From: JBBRGG01 sp038240875
GTDB lineage: Bacteria > Planctomycetota > Phycisphaerae > Phycisphaerales > UBA1924
Assembly (NCBI GenBank): GCA_038240875.1
Contig: JBBRGG010000011.1
Location: forward strand, 1 to 26,315
DNA length: 26,315 nucleotides
Reading direction: 5' to 3'
Position 1 is the stretch's first letter, and the number at the start of each line of letters is the position of its first letter. The position numbers and the translations under genes were made by a program. Below are positions 8,075 through 16,882 of the stretch, piece after piece. Under the pieces are notes generated by a model. The model searched no databases. It was not told where the DNA came from and saw nothing but the letters and a program-made list of their open reading frames with translations.

Positions 8075-8161
8075 CTTGGGCTGCGAAGCAGCCAAGCGAA
8101 TGTTGCCAGACGCGTAGCGTCTGGTTAGCCAGCACCCACACAATAAAGCCCCGGCAGGGGC
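8075..8161. repeat. Three consecutive hairpins between recR and rpoN
   Basis: Hairpin 1: 8075-8084 with 8088-8096 (CTTGGGCTGC / GCAGCCAAG, one bulged G, GAA loop). Hairpin 2: CCAGACGC/GCGTCTGG, 8106-8113 with 8117-8124, GTA loop. Hairpin 3: GCCCC/GGGGC, 8148-8152 with 8157-8161. None has a U tract, so they may block 3' exonucleases or be dispersed intergenic repeats instead of intrinsic terminators. Confidence 0.6.
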
Positions 8162-8320
8162 GAACGAGTATCAACAGTAGAAAACTTCCCGCTCGCCTCT
8201 GCTCAGGTAGATTCCAACTTGGTAGCCACTTCCATCCCCCTCCCCCTCCCCTTCGCAACCCTGCTAGGCTATTAGGTACATAATTCCGCTCCCCGCTCCC
8301 TCAAAAGGAACTTCGCTCTC

Positions 8321-10105
8321 ATGCGGTTCGATGCGTCCCAGCACATGCGGATGGGCCAGAACATGAAACTGGCGCCGAGGATGATCCAGTCCATGGAAAT
8401 CCTCCAGATGCCACTCGCCGAATTGCAAGAACGCATCGAGCAAGAGCTCGAAAGCAACCCAACTCTCGAACTCGCCGAGCCAGGCGACAGCTTCGACTCT
8501 CTCGACGCTCAAAATCTCAACGATGCCGCACGTGAAGGCCTCGGCCTCAATGCCGAAGTTCGGGAATCCAGCGACGACGCCGTCCTTCAAATCGACGCCA
8601 GTGGCGGAGCCTCAGAATTCGAACGTCTTGACTCCTTCGAGGCCGCCAACCCCGACGCCATCGACAACGATTACGCACTCTCCGATCGTGCCTCCTCCTA
8701 CGACGGCGTCTCCAGCGACGGCTCCGGTGCCGTCGAACGCTCCCTCGATGATCGCCGAAACGATGGCGGCTTCGACGAACGCGCATTCGAAGACCGCGCC
8801 GTCATCCGCCGCGATGGCGAACGCGATGCCAAGATGGACGCGATGGCCGCCGCCCCCGCCCGTAACGACCCGCTCCACGAGCAACTCCTCCGCCAATGGG
8901 CTCTCGCAGACGTTGATCCCACCCTTCGCCCTCTGGGCGAACGCATCATCAGCAACCTCGCCGACGATGGTTATCTTCGTACACCCTTGGAAACAATCGC
9001 CGCAGAAAACGCGTTACTAGACCCTACACAACTCGACACAACATCCACCCCAACCTCCGCAAACCCAACCCAACAAACTCTCCACAATCCTGCCCAATCT
9101 ACCAGCGAATCAGCCGATCCTCGCACCGATCTTCTTCGCGCATACGAGCGAGCACTACACGCTGTGCAACTGTTTTTAGAGCCCGCAGGCGTCGCGGCTC
9201 GCACCGCCAGCGAATGCCTCATCCTTCAACTCGACGCGCTCGCCGACGAAGGCGAAAGCCTGGGTTGGCCCGTCGAAACCTTCGATCACGCTCGCACCCT
9301 CGTGCGCGACCACATCGAAGACCTCATGCAAAATCGCCTGCCCCGCGTCGCCGAACGCAGCGGGTTATCTCTACTGCAAATCCGTGACGCGCTCACGCTA
9401 TTGAAGCGTTTGAGCCTCGCCCCGGCGCGCCGCCTCACGCCCGAAGAAACCGCCCCGATCACGCCCGACGCCATCATCGAGTTCCTCCCCGAGCATGATC
9501 GCTACGTCGCATACTTAAACGAAGGCCGCATGCCCGCGCTTCGCATCAATCAGGAATACGCCAAGCTCACCCGCGATCGCTCCATCGATAAGCAAGGCCG
9601 CGAATTCGTACGCACCAACGTCTCCAACGCCCAGTGGCTCATCGACGCCATAGGCCAGCGCAAACGCACCCTGCTTCGCGTTGTTCAAGCCGTCGCAGTC
9701 GCCCAACGTGAATACTTTGACTTTGGCCCGCAAGCCCTAAAGCCTCTGCCCATGACGCAGGTCGCCGACGAACTAGGCATCCACGTCGCAACCGTGAGCC
9801 GCGCCGTATCAGACAAGTTTGTGCGCACGCCACGAGGCATCGTCCCTCTCCGCCGCTTCTTCTCCGGCGGCGTTCAAACCAAAGACGAAACCGGTGGCGA
9901 CGCCGGTGGCGAAATGGCCTGGGACGCGATCAAAGCCGCCCTCCGTGAAGTCATCGACCACGAAGACAAAAAATCACCTCTCAGCGACGAAGCTCTGGTC
10001 GATGAACTCAAACGCAAAGGGATCGAAATCGCCCGCCGCACCATCGCCAAATACCGCGACCAACTCAGCATCCCCACCGCGCGAATGCGCAAGCAGTACT
10101 CGTAG
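8321..10105 (+). CDS. rpoN: RNA polymerase sigma-54 factor RpoN
   Basis: Directs RNA polymerase to -24/-12 promoters opened by AAA+ activators. Region I is intact at the start: MGQNMKLAPRMIQSMEILQM, then PLAELQERIEQELESNPTLE. The C-terminus has the core-binding and HTH regions (VADELGIHVATVSRAVSDKF) and the RpoN box ARRTIAKYRD (571-580), with IPTARMRKQYS as the end. At 594 residues it is about 100 longer than the E. coli protein. The excess is an Asp/Ser/Ala-rich acidic region II (about 50-185) and a Thr/Pro/Ser-rich insert around 235-260. The start at 8321 has AAAAGGA about 11 nt upstream, a slightly long spacing. No modulation genes (hpf, ptsN) flank it, unlike in proteobacteria. Confidence 0.97.
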   Translation: MRFDASQHMRMGQNMKLAPRMIQSMEILQMPLAELQERIEQELESNPTLELAEPGDSFDSLDAQNLNDAAREGLGLNAEVRESSDDAVLQIDASGGASEFERLDSFEAANPDAIDNDYALSDRASSYDGVSSDGSGAVERSLDDRRNDGGFDERAFEDRAVIRRDGERDAKMDAMAAAPARNDPLHEQLLRQWALADVDPTLRPLGERIISNLADDGYLRTPLETIAAENALLDPTQLDTTSTPTSANPTQQTLHNPAQSTSESADPRTDLLRAYERALHAVQLFLEPAGVAARTASECLILQLDALADEGESLGWPVETFDHARTLVRDHIEDLMQNRLPRVAERSGLSLLQIRDALTLLKRLSLAPARRLTPEETAPITPDAIIEFLPEHDRYVAYLNEGRMPALRINQEYAKLTRDRSIDKQGREFVRTNVSNAQWLIDAIGQRKRTLLRVVQAVAVAQREYFDFGPQALKPLPMTQVADELGIHVATVSRAVSDKFVRTPRGIVPLRRFFSGGVQTKDETGGDAGGEMAWDAIKAALREVIDHEDKKSPLSDEALVDELKRKGIEIARRTIAKYRDQLSIPTARMRKQYS

Positions 10106-10224
10106 CAAAAACCAGAATTGGCATCATAGTAAATCGATATATATATTAAGTAGTAATGTAATAGAGTAACGAAGTTACTTTGCCAAGAGTCATTTCATCG
10201 ATATTCCTGGCGTGCCTTGGTACC

Positions 10225-10243
10225 CCTCTCTTTCCGAGAGAGG
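10225..10243 (+). terminator. Hairpin downstream of rpoN, possible terminator
   Basis: CCTCTCT (10225-10231) pairs with AGAGAGG (10237-10243) around TTCCG and is followed by TTTC. It lies 120 bp after the rpoN stop. The stem is good but the U tract short. Confidence 0.45.
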
Positions 10244-10266
10244 TTTCGAATTACTTCATTGCCTTT

Positions 10267-10296
10267 GCCCTGGGTGGTCCAACGGTCCCCACCGGT
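10267..10296. repeat. Dispersed 30-bp repeat, copy 1
   Basis: Matches the reverse complement of 21292-21321 at 26 of 30 positions by eye, in another intergenic region. The palindrome present in the other copy is degraded here; a T tract follows a few bases later (about 10299-10304). Confidence 0.65.
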
Positions 10297-10326
10297 GCTT
10301 TTTTCTGTCTTCGTGCTTCGTGCCAC

Positions 10327-10345
10327 CAGGATCGCTTCGATCCTG
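10327..10345. repeat. Perfect 8-bp hairpin
   Basis: CAGGATCG (10327-10334) pairs with CGATCCTG (10338-10345) around a CTT loop. No T tract follows. It is one of several compact hairpins between the convergent genes. Confidence 0.6.
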
Positions 10346-10582
10346 ATGCATTCGTCCCAAGCTCATTGACCCACATTCGTCTTGCCAATGAAAAAAAACG
10401 TCTTCTTACGAGGGCGGCTTCTCTGCTGTATGTACCGTCTTCGCGCACATTACATCAAGCTTCATAATACTATCGAATACGTTACTTCGCAGCAAAAACT
10501 AAGACACACGTGCTATATTACCATATACCCCTACACCCCAATACCCCGCCTCCCTAACCACTTCGCAACATCACCCCCCACA

Positions 10583-12424
10583 TCACGTCTGGATCACGCC
10601 TGTCTTAAATTCCGCCGAGTAATCCCATCCTTGGTTCGCCGCCGTCAACGCCAGAATCAATTCTTCCCGCGTCTTGTGTGGCTCGATAATCCGGTCCAGC
10701 CAGCCGCGCGACGCCGCATGACGAATGTCCGCTTGCTCGGTATACGCCGCGTGCACCGCCGCATAAATCGCCGCGTGCGCCGCCTCATCCACCATTTCGC
10801 CTTTACGTTTCCGGCTCGCTTCTTCGATCGTCGTGAGCACGCCCGTCGCCTGATTCGCGCCCATCACCGCGCACTTCGCATTCGGCCACGCCAACGCAAT
10901 AAACTGATCAAACGCGCGCCCACACATCGCGTAATTTCCCGCGCCATATGACCCGCCGATGATCACCACAATCTTTGGTACCACGCAATTGCTCATCGCG
11001 TTCACCATCTTCGCGCCCGCGCGAATTATCCCGCCTTGCTCGCTATCGCGCCCCACCATAAACCCCGTCGTGTCATGCACAAACACAATCGGCACCTTCC
11101 GCTGATTGCAATCCATGATGAACCGCGCCGACTTGTCCGCCGAGTCATCATAAATCACGCCCGGCATCTGCACCGCCTTGGTCGGCCCGGCTTTCCCACC
11201 CGCCATCGTCCGCTGCACCAACTTCTTCTGATTCGCCACAATCCCGCACGCGTGCCCACCAATATTCGCATACCCACACACAATCGACTGCCCGTAATCA
11301 GCCTTGTACTCATCAAAATCAGGCACCAGCGTGTCACCCATCACCGCAACATCAACGATGCTCGCCAGCACATCCTTCACGTCATACTGCGCGCCAGGCG
11401 TATCAGTAAAGCTCGCGTAAATCTCTTCCCCATCCTTAAATGGCACGCTTAACTTCGCTTCTTCCGCCGCCACCTTGGGATACTTCGCAATCAAGCTTCG
11501 CAGCCGCTCGATACACGCGACGTCATCCTTCTCCTTAAAGTCAATCGTGCCGGAAATCAAAGCGTGCATCGACGCCCCGCCAAGCTCCTCATCTGTCACG
11601 TCCTGCCCGATCGCGGCTTTCACCAGCGCAGGCCCCGCGAGATACAACCCCGACCCTTCGGTCATCAACAGCGTGTCGCACAACACCGGCAAATACCCGC
11701 CGCCCGCGACGCAATATCCCATGATCGCCGCGATCTGTGGCACGCTCATCGCGCTGATCACCGCGTTATTCCGGAAAATCCTGCCAAAGTCATCCACATC
11801 CGGAAACACGTCTTCCTGCATAGGCAGGAAAACCCCCGCGCTATCAACTAAATATACCAAAGGCATCCGCGCCATCATCGCCATAGTCTGCGCCCGAATG
11901 ATCTTCTTGCACGTCATCGGAAAGAACGCGCCCGCCTTCACCGTCGCGTCGTTGGCAATAATCATCCACTTGCGCCCGTGGATCGTGCCGATCCCCGTGA
12001 CCACGCCCGCCGCTGGCGCGCCCCCATGTTCCTTATACATCCCGTGCCCAGCCCAAAGCCCCAGCTCCTGAAAGCTGATCCTCGTGCCACCCAGCGGGCT
12101 CTGTACTTTGCCTCGTTTCGCTTGCGCATCAACCAACAACGACACGCGTTCCCGCGCCGTCAATCGACCCTTTTCATGCTGGCGCTCAATAGCTTTCGCG
12201 CCGCCACCCTGCGCGATCACCGCTTCCATCGCCACAAACTCCGCCGCGAGAGCGCGAACAGACTTGGGCAAAGGCTTCACGTTCGCAGCAGCAGCGCTGG
12301 CTTCGAGCCTGGAGCCGGGCTTGGCTTCGAGTTTCGAATCGGGCTTGGAATCGAGTTTCGAATCGAGCTTGGAATCGGGCTTGGAATCGGGCTTTAAGTC
12401 GGCGTTGTGTGTGGGTGTTGCCAT
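10583..12424 (-). CDS. Acyl-CoA carboxylase, carboxyltransferase (beta) subunit
   Basis: Transfers the carboxyl group from carboxy-biotin to an acyl-CoA. At 613 residues it has the two crotonase-like halves of the methylcrotonyl-/propionyl-CoA carboxylase beta family. N half: QHEKGRLTARERVSLLVDA, VTGIGTIHGRKWMIIANDAT, RMPLVYLVDSAGVFLPMQED, FGRIFRNNAVISA, GYCVAGGGYLPVL, LYLAGPALVKAAIGQ, ELGGASMHALISGT. C half: GIVANQKKLVQ, RKVPIVFVHDTTGFMVG, GGSYGAGNYAMCGRAF. The PMQEDVFPD and LAGPALVKAA style fits methylcrotonyl-CoA carboxylase best, but the substrate is not certain. No biotin carboxylase/BCCP subunit is in the window. Residues 11-42 are eight Lys-Pro-Asp-Ser-like tetrapeptides from a 12-bp repeat, outside the catalytic fold. 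It is co-directional with the metzincin gene upstream, 195 bp away. Confidence 0.9.
   Translation of the reverse strand: MATPTHNADLKPDSKPDSKLDSKLDSKPDSKLEAKPGSRLEASAAAANVKPLPKSVRALAAEFVAMEAVIAQGGGAKAIERQHEKGRLTARERVSLLVDAQAKRGKVQSPLGGTRISFQELGLWAGHGMYKEHGGAPAAGVVTGIGTIHGRKWMIIANDATVKAGAFFPMTCKKIIRAQTMAMMARMPLVYLVDSAGVFLPMQEDVFPDVDDFGRIFRNNAVISAMSVPQIAAIMGYCVAGGGYLPVLCDTLLMTEGSGLYLAGPALVKAAIGQDVTDEELGGASMHALISGTIDFKEKDDVACIERLRSLIAKYPKVAAEEAKLSVPFKDGEEIYASFTDTPGAQYDVKDVLASIVDVAVMGDTLVPDFDEYKADYGQSIVCGYANIGGHACGIVANQKKLVQRTMAGGKAGPTKAVQMPGVIYDDSADKSARFIMDCNQRKVPIVFVHDTTGFMVGRDSEQGGIIRAGAKMVNAMSNCVVPKIVVIIGGSYGAGNYAMCGRAFDQFIALAWPNAKCAVMGANQATGVLTTIEEASRKRKGEMVDEAAHAAIYAAVHAAYTEQADIRHAASRGWLDRIIEPHKTREELILALTAANQGWDYSAEFKTGVIQT
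12299..12394 (-). repeat. In-frame 12-bp minisatellite in carboxyltransferase gene
   Basis: Eight consecutive 12-bp units encode tetrapeptides of the form K-P/L-D-S, drifting to KLEA, KPGS and RLEA towards the C-terminal end (residues 11-42). Confidence 0.85.
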
Positions 12425-12492
12425 AGAGGCAGAGGATAAGGCGGCAAATAGCTACAGCAGTTCCAAATTGCTAAAGCACCAAAGCACCAAAT

Positions 12493-12548
12493 GACCAAAT
12501 AGCCAAATGACCAAATAGCCAAATGACCAAATAGCCAAATGACCAATT
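12493..12548. repeat. 16-bp tandem repeat, three and a half copies
   Basis: GACCAAATAGCCAAAT is repeated exactly at 12493-12508, 12509-12524 and 12525-12540, with a partial copy after. Each unit is two related 8-mers. It sits in the 195-bp gap upstream of the carboxyltransferase start, where a promoter would be expected. Confidence 0.9.
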
Positions 12549-12581
12549 AGTCTAATGTCTCAGCCTTTGCCAGCCTAGGCA

Positions 12582-12605
12582 ACTCGCCACTCGCCACTCG
12601 CCACT
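12582..12605. repeat. 7-bp tandem repeat ACTCGCC x3
   Basis: Three exact copies end 15 bp before the stop codon end of the metzincin gene. The same 7-mer is duplicated near 2131-2152. Confidence 0.85.
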
Positions 12606-12619
12606 GTGCCGCTTTCGCC

Positions 12620-15600
12620 TCACCGCACCATCCGCCAACCCACATCGCTCACCCGAGGCAGCGGCACCGCCACTACAAACTGCGTCTCATTCATCAGCCA
12701 CAACGCGTTGTCACCGGTCACATTGTTCCGCCACGCAATATCAGGAAGCAAATCTCCATTAAAATCTCCCACCGAACCCACCGACCATTCCAGCCCAACT
12801 TGCGCCACCGCAATTGCCTCGACAAACACGTTGTCATTCATCCGCCAAATCACCAAATCACCCGTTGTGCCATTGCGCAGCACAAGGTCGGGAAACCCAT
12901 CTCGCGTAAAGTCTGCCCCGCCCTCAACCCGCCAACCCACAGGCACCGTGGGCATCGCCCGCGAGGTCAACAAGTTGCTCCCCGGCGCCGGCGTTCCATC
13001 CAGATACCACACAAACGCGCTCGTGCCTGCCGCATTAAACCACGCCATGTCGTCGCGCTCGTCGCGATTAAAGTCCGCCACCGCGCCCACATACCACGCC
13101 CCTGTTCCGCCCGACAAAAACGGAATCGCCGCACCAACTAGCGTCCCATTCATCAACCACATGATCGTCTGCCCCGTGGTCGGTAGCCGCCACAGCAAGT
13201 CCATCGTGTTGTCGCGATTGAAATCGCCCGTCGCCGCTAACTCCCACGCGCCATCAACCGTTGGCAGTCCAACTAACGCGCGCACCGAGAAAGGCACACC
13301 CGCGTTCGCTCGCGCGTTCATCAACCAGAAAAGCTGCCCCCCAACATTCGCATTCCGCCACGTGATATCGCGAATTCCATCTCCATCCACATCGCCCGCG
13401 ACCAGCGTCCGCCAAACCCGCTGTCCTTGCGCCCGCCACGGATCGCCTCGCGCAGCATGCACCACAATACTCGTCTGCGCCACACCATTCATAATCCACG
13501 ATTGCAACTGCGCCGTCAGCGCGTTCCGCCACGTGATGTCGCTCCTGCCATCGCGATTGAGGTCCAGCGTCGCAACAATCTGCCAATTAACGTCCGGCGA
13601 AGGGCTTTTGGGCGATATGTCCTCCGACGCAACATACGTCGTTCCACTCATGTACCAAACCGATGTAGCGCCAGTCCTTGCATTGCGCCACACAATGTCA
13701 GGCCCCGTCGGCCCGCCAAACGAACCCACGCCCACGATCTGCCAATTCCGATCGCTCACCCTGGGCAAAATCACTGGCCGCACAAACGTAACGCCATTCA
13801 ATTCCCATATCGTCACGTCGCCCGTGCGAATGTTCTGCCACACAATATCAGCCTTGCCATCGCCCGAAAAATCTCCCGCCCCAGCCACGATCCAATCCTG
13901 ATCCGCAACTCGGCCAACATCTACCGAAGCAAGAAACACCCCAAGCTGCATATACCAAACGCTGGTATCACCCGTCACGCGATTTCGCCAGATGATGTCT
14001 CCTTCGCCGTCGCCATTGAAATCTGCCGACCCAACCACCCGCCAATTCACATCCGAAACCGTCGCCAACGCGACAACGTTCACCGAAAAACTTCCATTGC
14101 CTAGCCCGCGCCACGCATCCACCTGCCCATTGACCCCGTTCCACCAGAGCAGATCTGGGAAGCAATCGCCGGTAAAGTCTGTGCCGCACACCTGCGCCGC
14201 AAAGTCAGTAGTAAACGACCACTCAACGCCCGTGGTCGTCCCTCCCGCCCCCTCCGAATCAATCCGCCACCGATACGTCGTTCCAGCCGCCAACGCCGCA
14301 GTCGCAAAGATCGTCCCCGATTGCGACAAAACCTGTGGCAGCGTCCCCGTAGTCCCAAAGAACACGCGATAACTCGACGCTAGATTCGCCGCGCCCCACG
14401 AAAGTGTCACGCTGCCTTGTGCGCCAGCCACCACCCGCGTCGCAGCATTCAATGGCGATGAGTTGGCCACCTGCGCAGGCCTAGGCGTCACCAACGTAAG
14501 ACAGTTTCGCGTATCGCGGTGTCCCGTAATCCGCTCCACTTCCCACACACCAAGGCTCGTTCCCGTGCAGTTGCCAATCGTCGCGCACATCACCCCACAC
14601 TCGGCTTGCCCATCGCAGTGCGGGCTCGACCAGTTGTGCCCAACCTCATGCGCCGTAAGCGCAATCCGCCGCACCGTGTTGGTTGTATACCTCGACTGCG
14701 AAAGCCCATACGCCGCGTTGCCACAGATCACCCCGGTAAACGCGAGCCCCACCGTGTCCCCATTAAGATTGCGCCCTGTCATCAAATGCGCTACATCTCG
14801 CGTCACGCCTCCCTCATTGCTATTCCAATGGCTGCGAAACTCATCCAGCAACGCGCTCGAATCTGTCGTAGCGCTATACGGATCAAACCCCGGCGCCGAT
14901 CGAACCCGCACCACCGCCAATGTATACGTAATCTCGGCGTCACGCTCATAGATCGCTGCCATCCCATTCAATATCAACTCAATGTCCGCCGTCGTCGCAT
15001 CAATGCTCGACCCATTCGCCAGATAAAAAAGATTGTCCGCGTCAAACCCAATCTGCGCCACCCGCCAATTCCCACCACGCTGGCCAAATCCCGGAAACGC
15101 CTGTGGCACCTGCGAGCTCTGTTCCGAGTCCATATTCGCGTTGCCACTCATCTCCACCAACGCGCGCTGCGCATCCGAAATCGCAACATTCAAAGGCTGC
15201 AAATCTCCCCCCAACATCGGCACATCAACCACCCCACACACCTCGCCTCGCGAAATCACATCCGCCGCGTCATATGTCGCGTGCCACCCCGGCCCAGCCC
15301 CAAAATCACCCAAGGGCTGGATGCCCCACATCTGCCCTTCATTCCACACCACCCCCTTGATTCCATCGTCAAAAATGCTCGCCGCCACAACCGAATCAGG
15401 CCACTCCGCAACCACGCCCCGATACGTCTTTGGTTCCAAAGGCACAACATCAATTGGGTTGCCATTAGCGTCATCCGCGATCACGCGAAACCCCGCATCG
15501 CGCAGCGAAATCGGCGCAAGCCGCAACGTCACATCATGAACCACATCTCCCGAAACCAAACGCACAGGTATCTCAACGCCCACGCGTATCCCACCAGCCC

Positions 15601-15823
15601 CAGCAACAAGCCGCGCGCCCTCAGGCACATCAATCTGCACCAGCTCATACCGCGCAACATCGATTGAATCAGGCGCGGGTGCAACCGCACCTTGCACGCG
15701 CGACACCATGCACATAGTCGTGGACATCATCAAGCACAACACCACGCGCGCCACCATAGATCGAGCTTTGCAATGTCCTGCAAAATTCGCGTACACCTTC
15801 GTCAACCTGTTCGCCATCATCAT
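12620..15823 (-). CDS. Secreted metzincin metalloprotease with FG-GAP repeats
   Basis: 1067 residues. A signal peptide (about 21-46, hydrophobic MVARVVLCLMMSTTMCMV) follows a basic start; M23 is an alternative start. A pro-domain-like region runs to about 245. The catalytic domain has HEVGHNWSSPH (H392, E393, H396, H402) and a Met-turn GVMCATI (M412), as in reprolysin/ADAM-like metzincins (M12B group). The Gly usually found between the second and third His is Ser (S399 or S400). A fibronectin-III-like domain (about 455-540, YRVFFG... TYRWRIDS... WSFTTDF) is followed by about ten FG-GAP/VCBS units with DFNxDGxxDIxWRN motifs up to the C-terminus. It has no dockerin-like tail, unlike the other two exoproteins here. 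Inferred role: extracellular protein degradation or adhesion. Confidence 0.88.
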   Translation of the reverse strand: MMMANRLTKVYANFAGHCKARSMVARVVLCLMMSTTMCMVSRVQGAVAPAPDSIDVARYELVQIDVPEGARLVAGAGGIRVGVEIPVRLVSGDVVHDVTLRLAPISLRDAGFRVIADDANGNPIDVVPLEPKTYRGVVAEWPDSVVAASIFDDGIKGVVWNEGQMWGIQPLGDFGAGPGWHATYDAADVISRGEVCGVVDVPMLGGDLQPLNVAISDAQRALVEMSGNANMDSEQSSQVPQAFPGFGQRGGNWRVAQIGFDADNLFYLANGSSIDATTADIELILNGMAAIYERDAEITYTLAVVRVRSAPGFDPYSATTDSSALLDEFRSHWNSNEGGVTRDVAHLMTGRNLNGDTVGLAFTGVICGNAAYGLSQSRYTTNTVRRIALTAHEVGHNWSSPHCDGQAECGVMCATIGNCTGTSLGVWEVERITGHRDTRNCLTLVTPRPAQVANSSPLNAATRVVAGAQGSVTLSWGAANLASSYRVFFGTTGTLPQVLSQSGTIFATAALAAGTTYRWRIDSEGAGGTTTGVEWSFTTDFAAQVCGTDFTGDCFPDLLWWNGVNGQVDAWRGLGNGSFSVNVVALATVSDVNWRVVGSADFNGDGEGDIIWRNRVTGDTSVWYMQLGVFLASVDVGRVADQDWIVAGAGDFSGDGKADIVWQNIRTGDVTIWELNGVTFVRPVILPRVSDRNWQIVGVGSFGGPTGPDIVWRNARTGATSVWYMSGTTYVASEDISPKSPSPDVNWQIVATLDLNRDGRSDITWRNALTAQLQSWIMNGVAQTSIVVHAARGDPWRAQGQRVWRTLVAGDVDGDGIRDITWRNANVGGQLFWLMNARANAGVPFSVRALVGLPTVDGAWELAATGDFNRDNTMDLLWRLPTTGQTIMWLMNGTLVGAAIPFLSGGTGAWYVGAVADFNRDERDDMAWFNAAGTSAFVWYLDGTPAPGSNLLTSRAMPTVPVGWRVEGGADFTRDGFPDLVLRNGTTGDLVIWRMNDNVFVEAIAVAQVGLEWSVGSVGDFNGDLLPDIAWRNNVTGDNALWLMNETQFVVAVPLPRVSDVGWRMVR

Positions 15824-16237
15824 GTTTGCTGTCCATTAAATAAAAGCATGCAAAGGCTCTAAACCGAACACCACAAATCTCATTCGCATTCCAGGCGGTC
15901 TTGAGTTCCTTCTCTCTCCGAGAAGTGACTACATCTCTACGTGCCATTTGCGTTCTCGATACCACTTCGCCAAAGCACACGAGCAAATAAATACGTGTAG
16001 GTCTGCGCGCAAGATACGCATCACCCGGCGCGTATTTCGCCTCCACTCTACACAATTCGGCTGACAGGCCCAATTGGCTGCACACCTGCACACAATCGCT
16101 CCACTTCGTAAGTGCACGCTGCACCCACCCGCGTTGTACGCCAAGCCACACCAAGCCGTTCATCCAACGCCATCCTCGGCCATCATTCTCAACTACCCAT
16201 CTTCCTGTAAACATGCGTACACATACCAATCAAATTC

Positions 16238-16270
16238 GCCGACCTCTCGCCGACCTCTCGCCGACCCTTC
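16238..16270. repeat. 11-bp tandem repeat, three copies
   Basis: GCCGACCTCTC at 16238-16248 and 16249-16259; the third copy (16260-16270) has two changes. Confidence 0.85.
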
Positions 16271-16356
16271 GCCGCCAACTCGTGACCAGCCACCCGCCAG
16301 CAACAACCAAACCCCAATCTAACGCAGCACTTCGCGCAGCCACCCATGAATCGCAT

Positions 16357-16395
16357 CGTTGGCAAGGCACACAAATACCGTGCCTTGCGACAACG
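16357..16395. repeat. Long intergenic hairpin
   Basis: CGTTG pairs with CAACG, then GCAAGGCAC (16362-16370) pairs with GTGCCTTGC (16380-16388) around a 9-nt loop, with only a 2-nt GA bulge: 14 base pairs. No T tract on either strand, so it is not an obvious intrinsic terminator. Confidence 0.6.
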
Positions 16396-16870
16396 CGTTC
16401 GCACATCCATATAACTAAAAGTATACCCGAACAAACGAAACCTGGTGAACCTCACATACGCATCACCAAAGCCGCATATCTTGGGTTCAAATACGTCATA
16501 GTCACCATATGCATGCGCACAAACAGTGTCAGTATTAAAGAGAAGCCAAGAACCAGCACACTTGGATATCTGTGCACAAATTGCTACACACACAATACTT
16601 ACGCCTGAACACGTATGAAATCACGCTCAGATTATAGTCCTGATACTAAGTAATCTTGCTTGCAAATGTCAGTGCTTACGACGAAGTGTGACATCCATGT
16701 GTCAGTAGAAATAACCGTCCACTTCTGTGCGCAAAACTCTGGCCGATACCGTACAAACCTCTTTTCATTTTCCAGGAATGTCGTACAACATGTAAAGCAG
16801 TTCGACCCCGATCTTCCTCTCTCCCTTTCTCGAGTTAGGCCCCACGTCCCAGTCTCCAGACCTGTTCATG

Positions 16871-16876
16871 AAAGGA
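16871..16876 (+). promoter_or_regulatory. Ribosome binding site deciding the HTH-gene start
   Basis: AAAGGA sits 6 nt before the ATG at 16883. It favours that start over the ATG at 16868, which overlaps it, and over the ATG at 17171, which has no such site. Confidence 0.7.
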
Positions 16877-16882
16877 CCCGTC

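Larger units (their letters stand above)
10106..10582. other. Convergent intergenic region with hairpins and a dispersed repeat
   Basis: 477 bp between the ends of rpoN and the carboxyltransferase gene. It holds an AT-rich stretch (10128-10165), a GTAAC/GTTAC hairpin (10166-10178), hairpins at 10225-10243 and 10327-10345, and one copy of a dispersed repeat (10267-10296). No credible gene. Confidence 0.65.
15824..16882. other. Divergent intergenic region, about 1 kb, no gene seen
   Basis: Lies between the divergent metzincin and HTH genes and should hold both promoters. Frames such as 16213-16608 (+) and 15669-16229 (-) are His/Thr/Arg-rich with no recognisable fold. It contains an 11-bp tandem repeat at 16238-16270 and a long hairpin at 16357-16395. 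I found no perfect DnaA box here. Confidence 0.6.

Noticed and set aside
10583..12424. Acetyl-CoA carboxylase AccD
   Set aside because: It has both halves of the acyl-CoA carboxyltransferase fold in one chain and MCC/PCC-type motifs, with no AccD-type N-terminal zinc finger.
12493..12540. Possible CRISPR-like repeats
   Set aside because: The 16-bp units abut directly with no unique spacers and no cas genes are present; this is a simple tandem repeat.
16213..16608. 131-codon open frame upstream of the HTH gene
   Set aside because: It starts inside tandem repeats, has Thr/Arg/His-rich composition, and runs across a strong hairpin; no protein signature.
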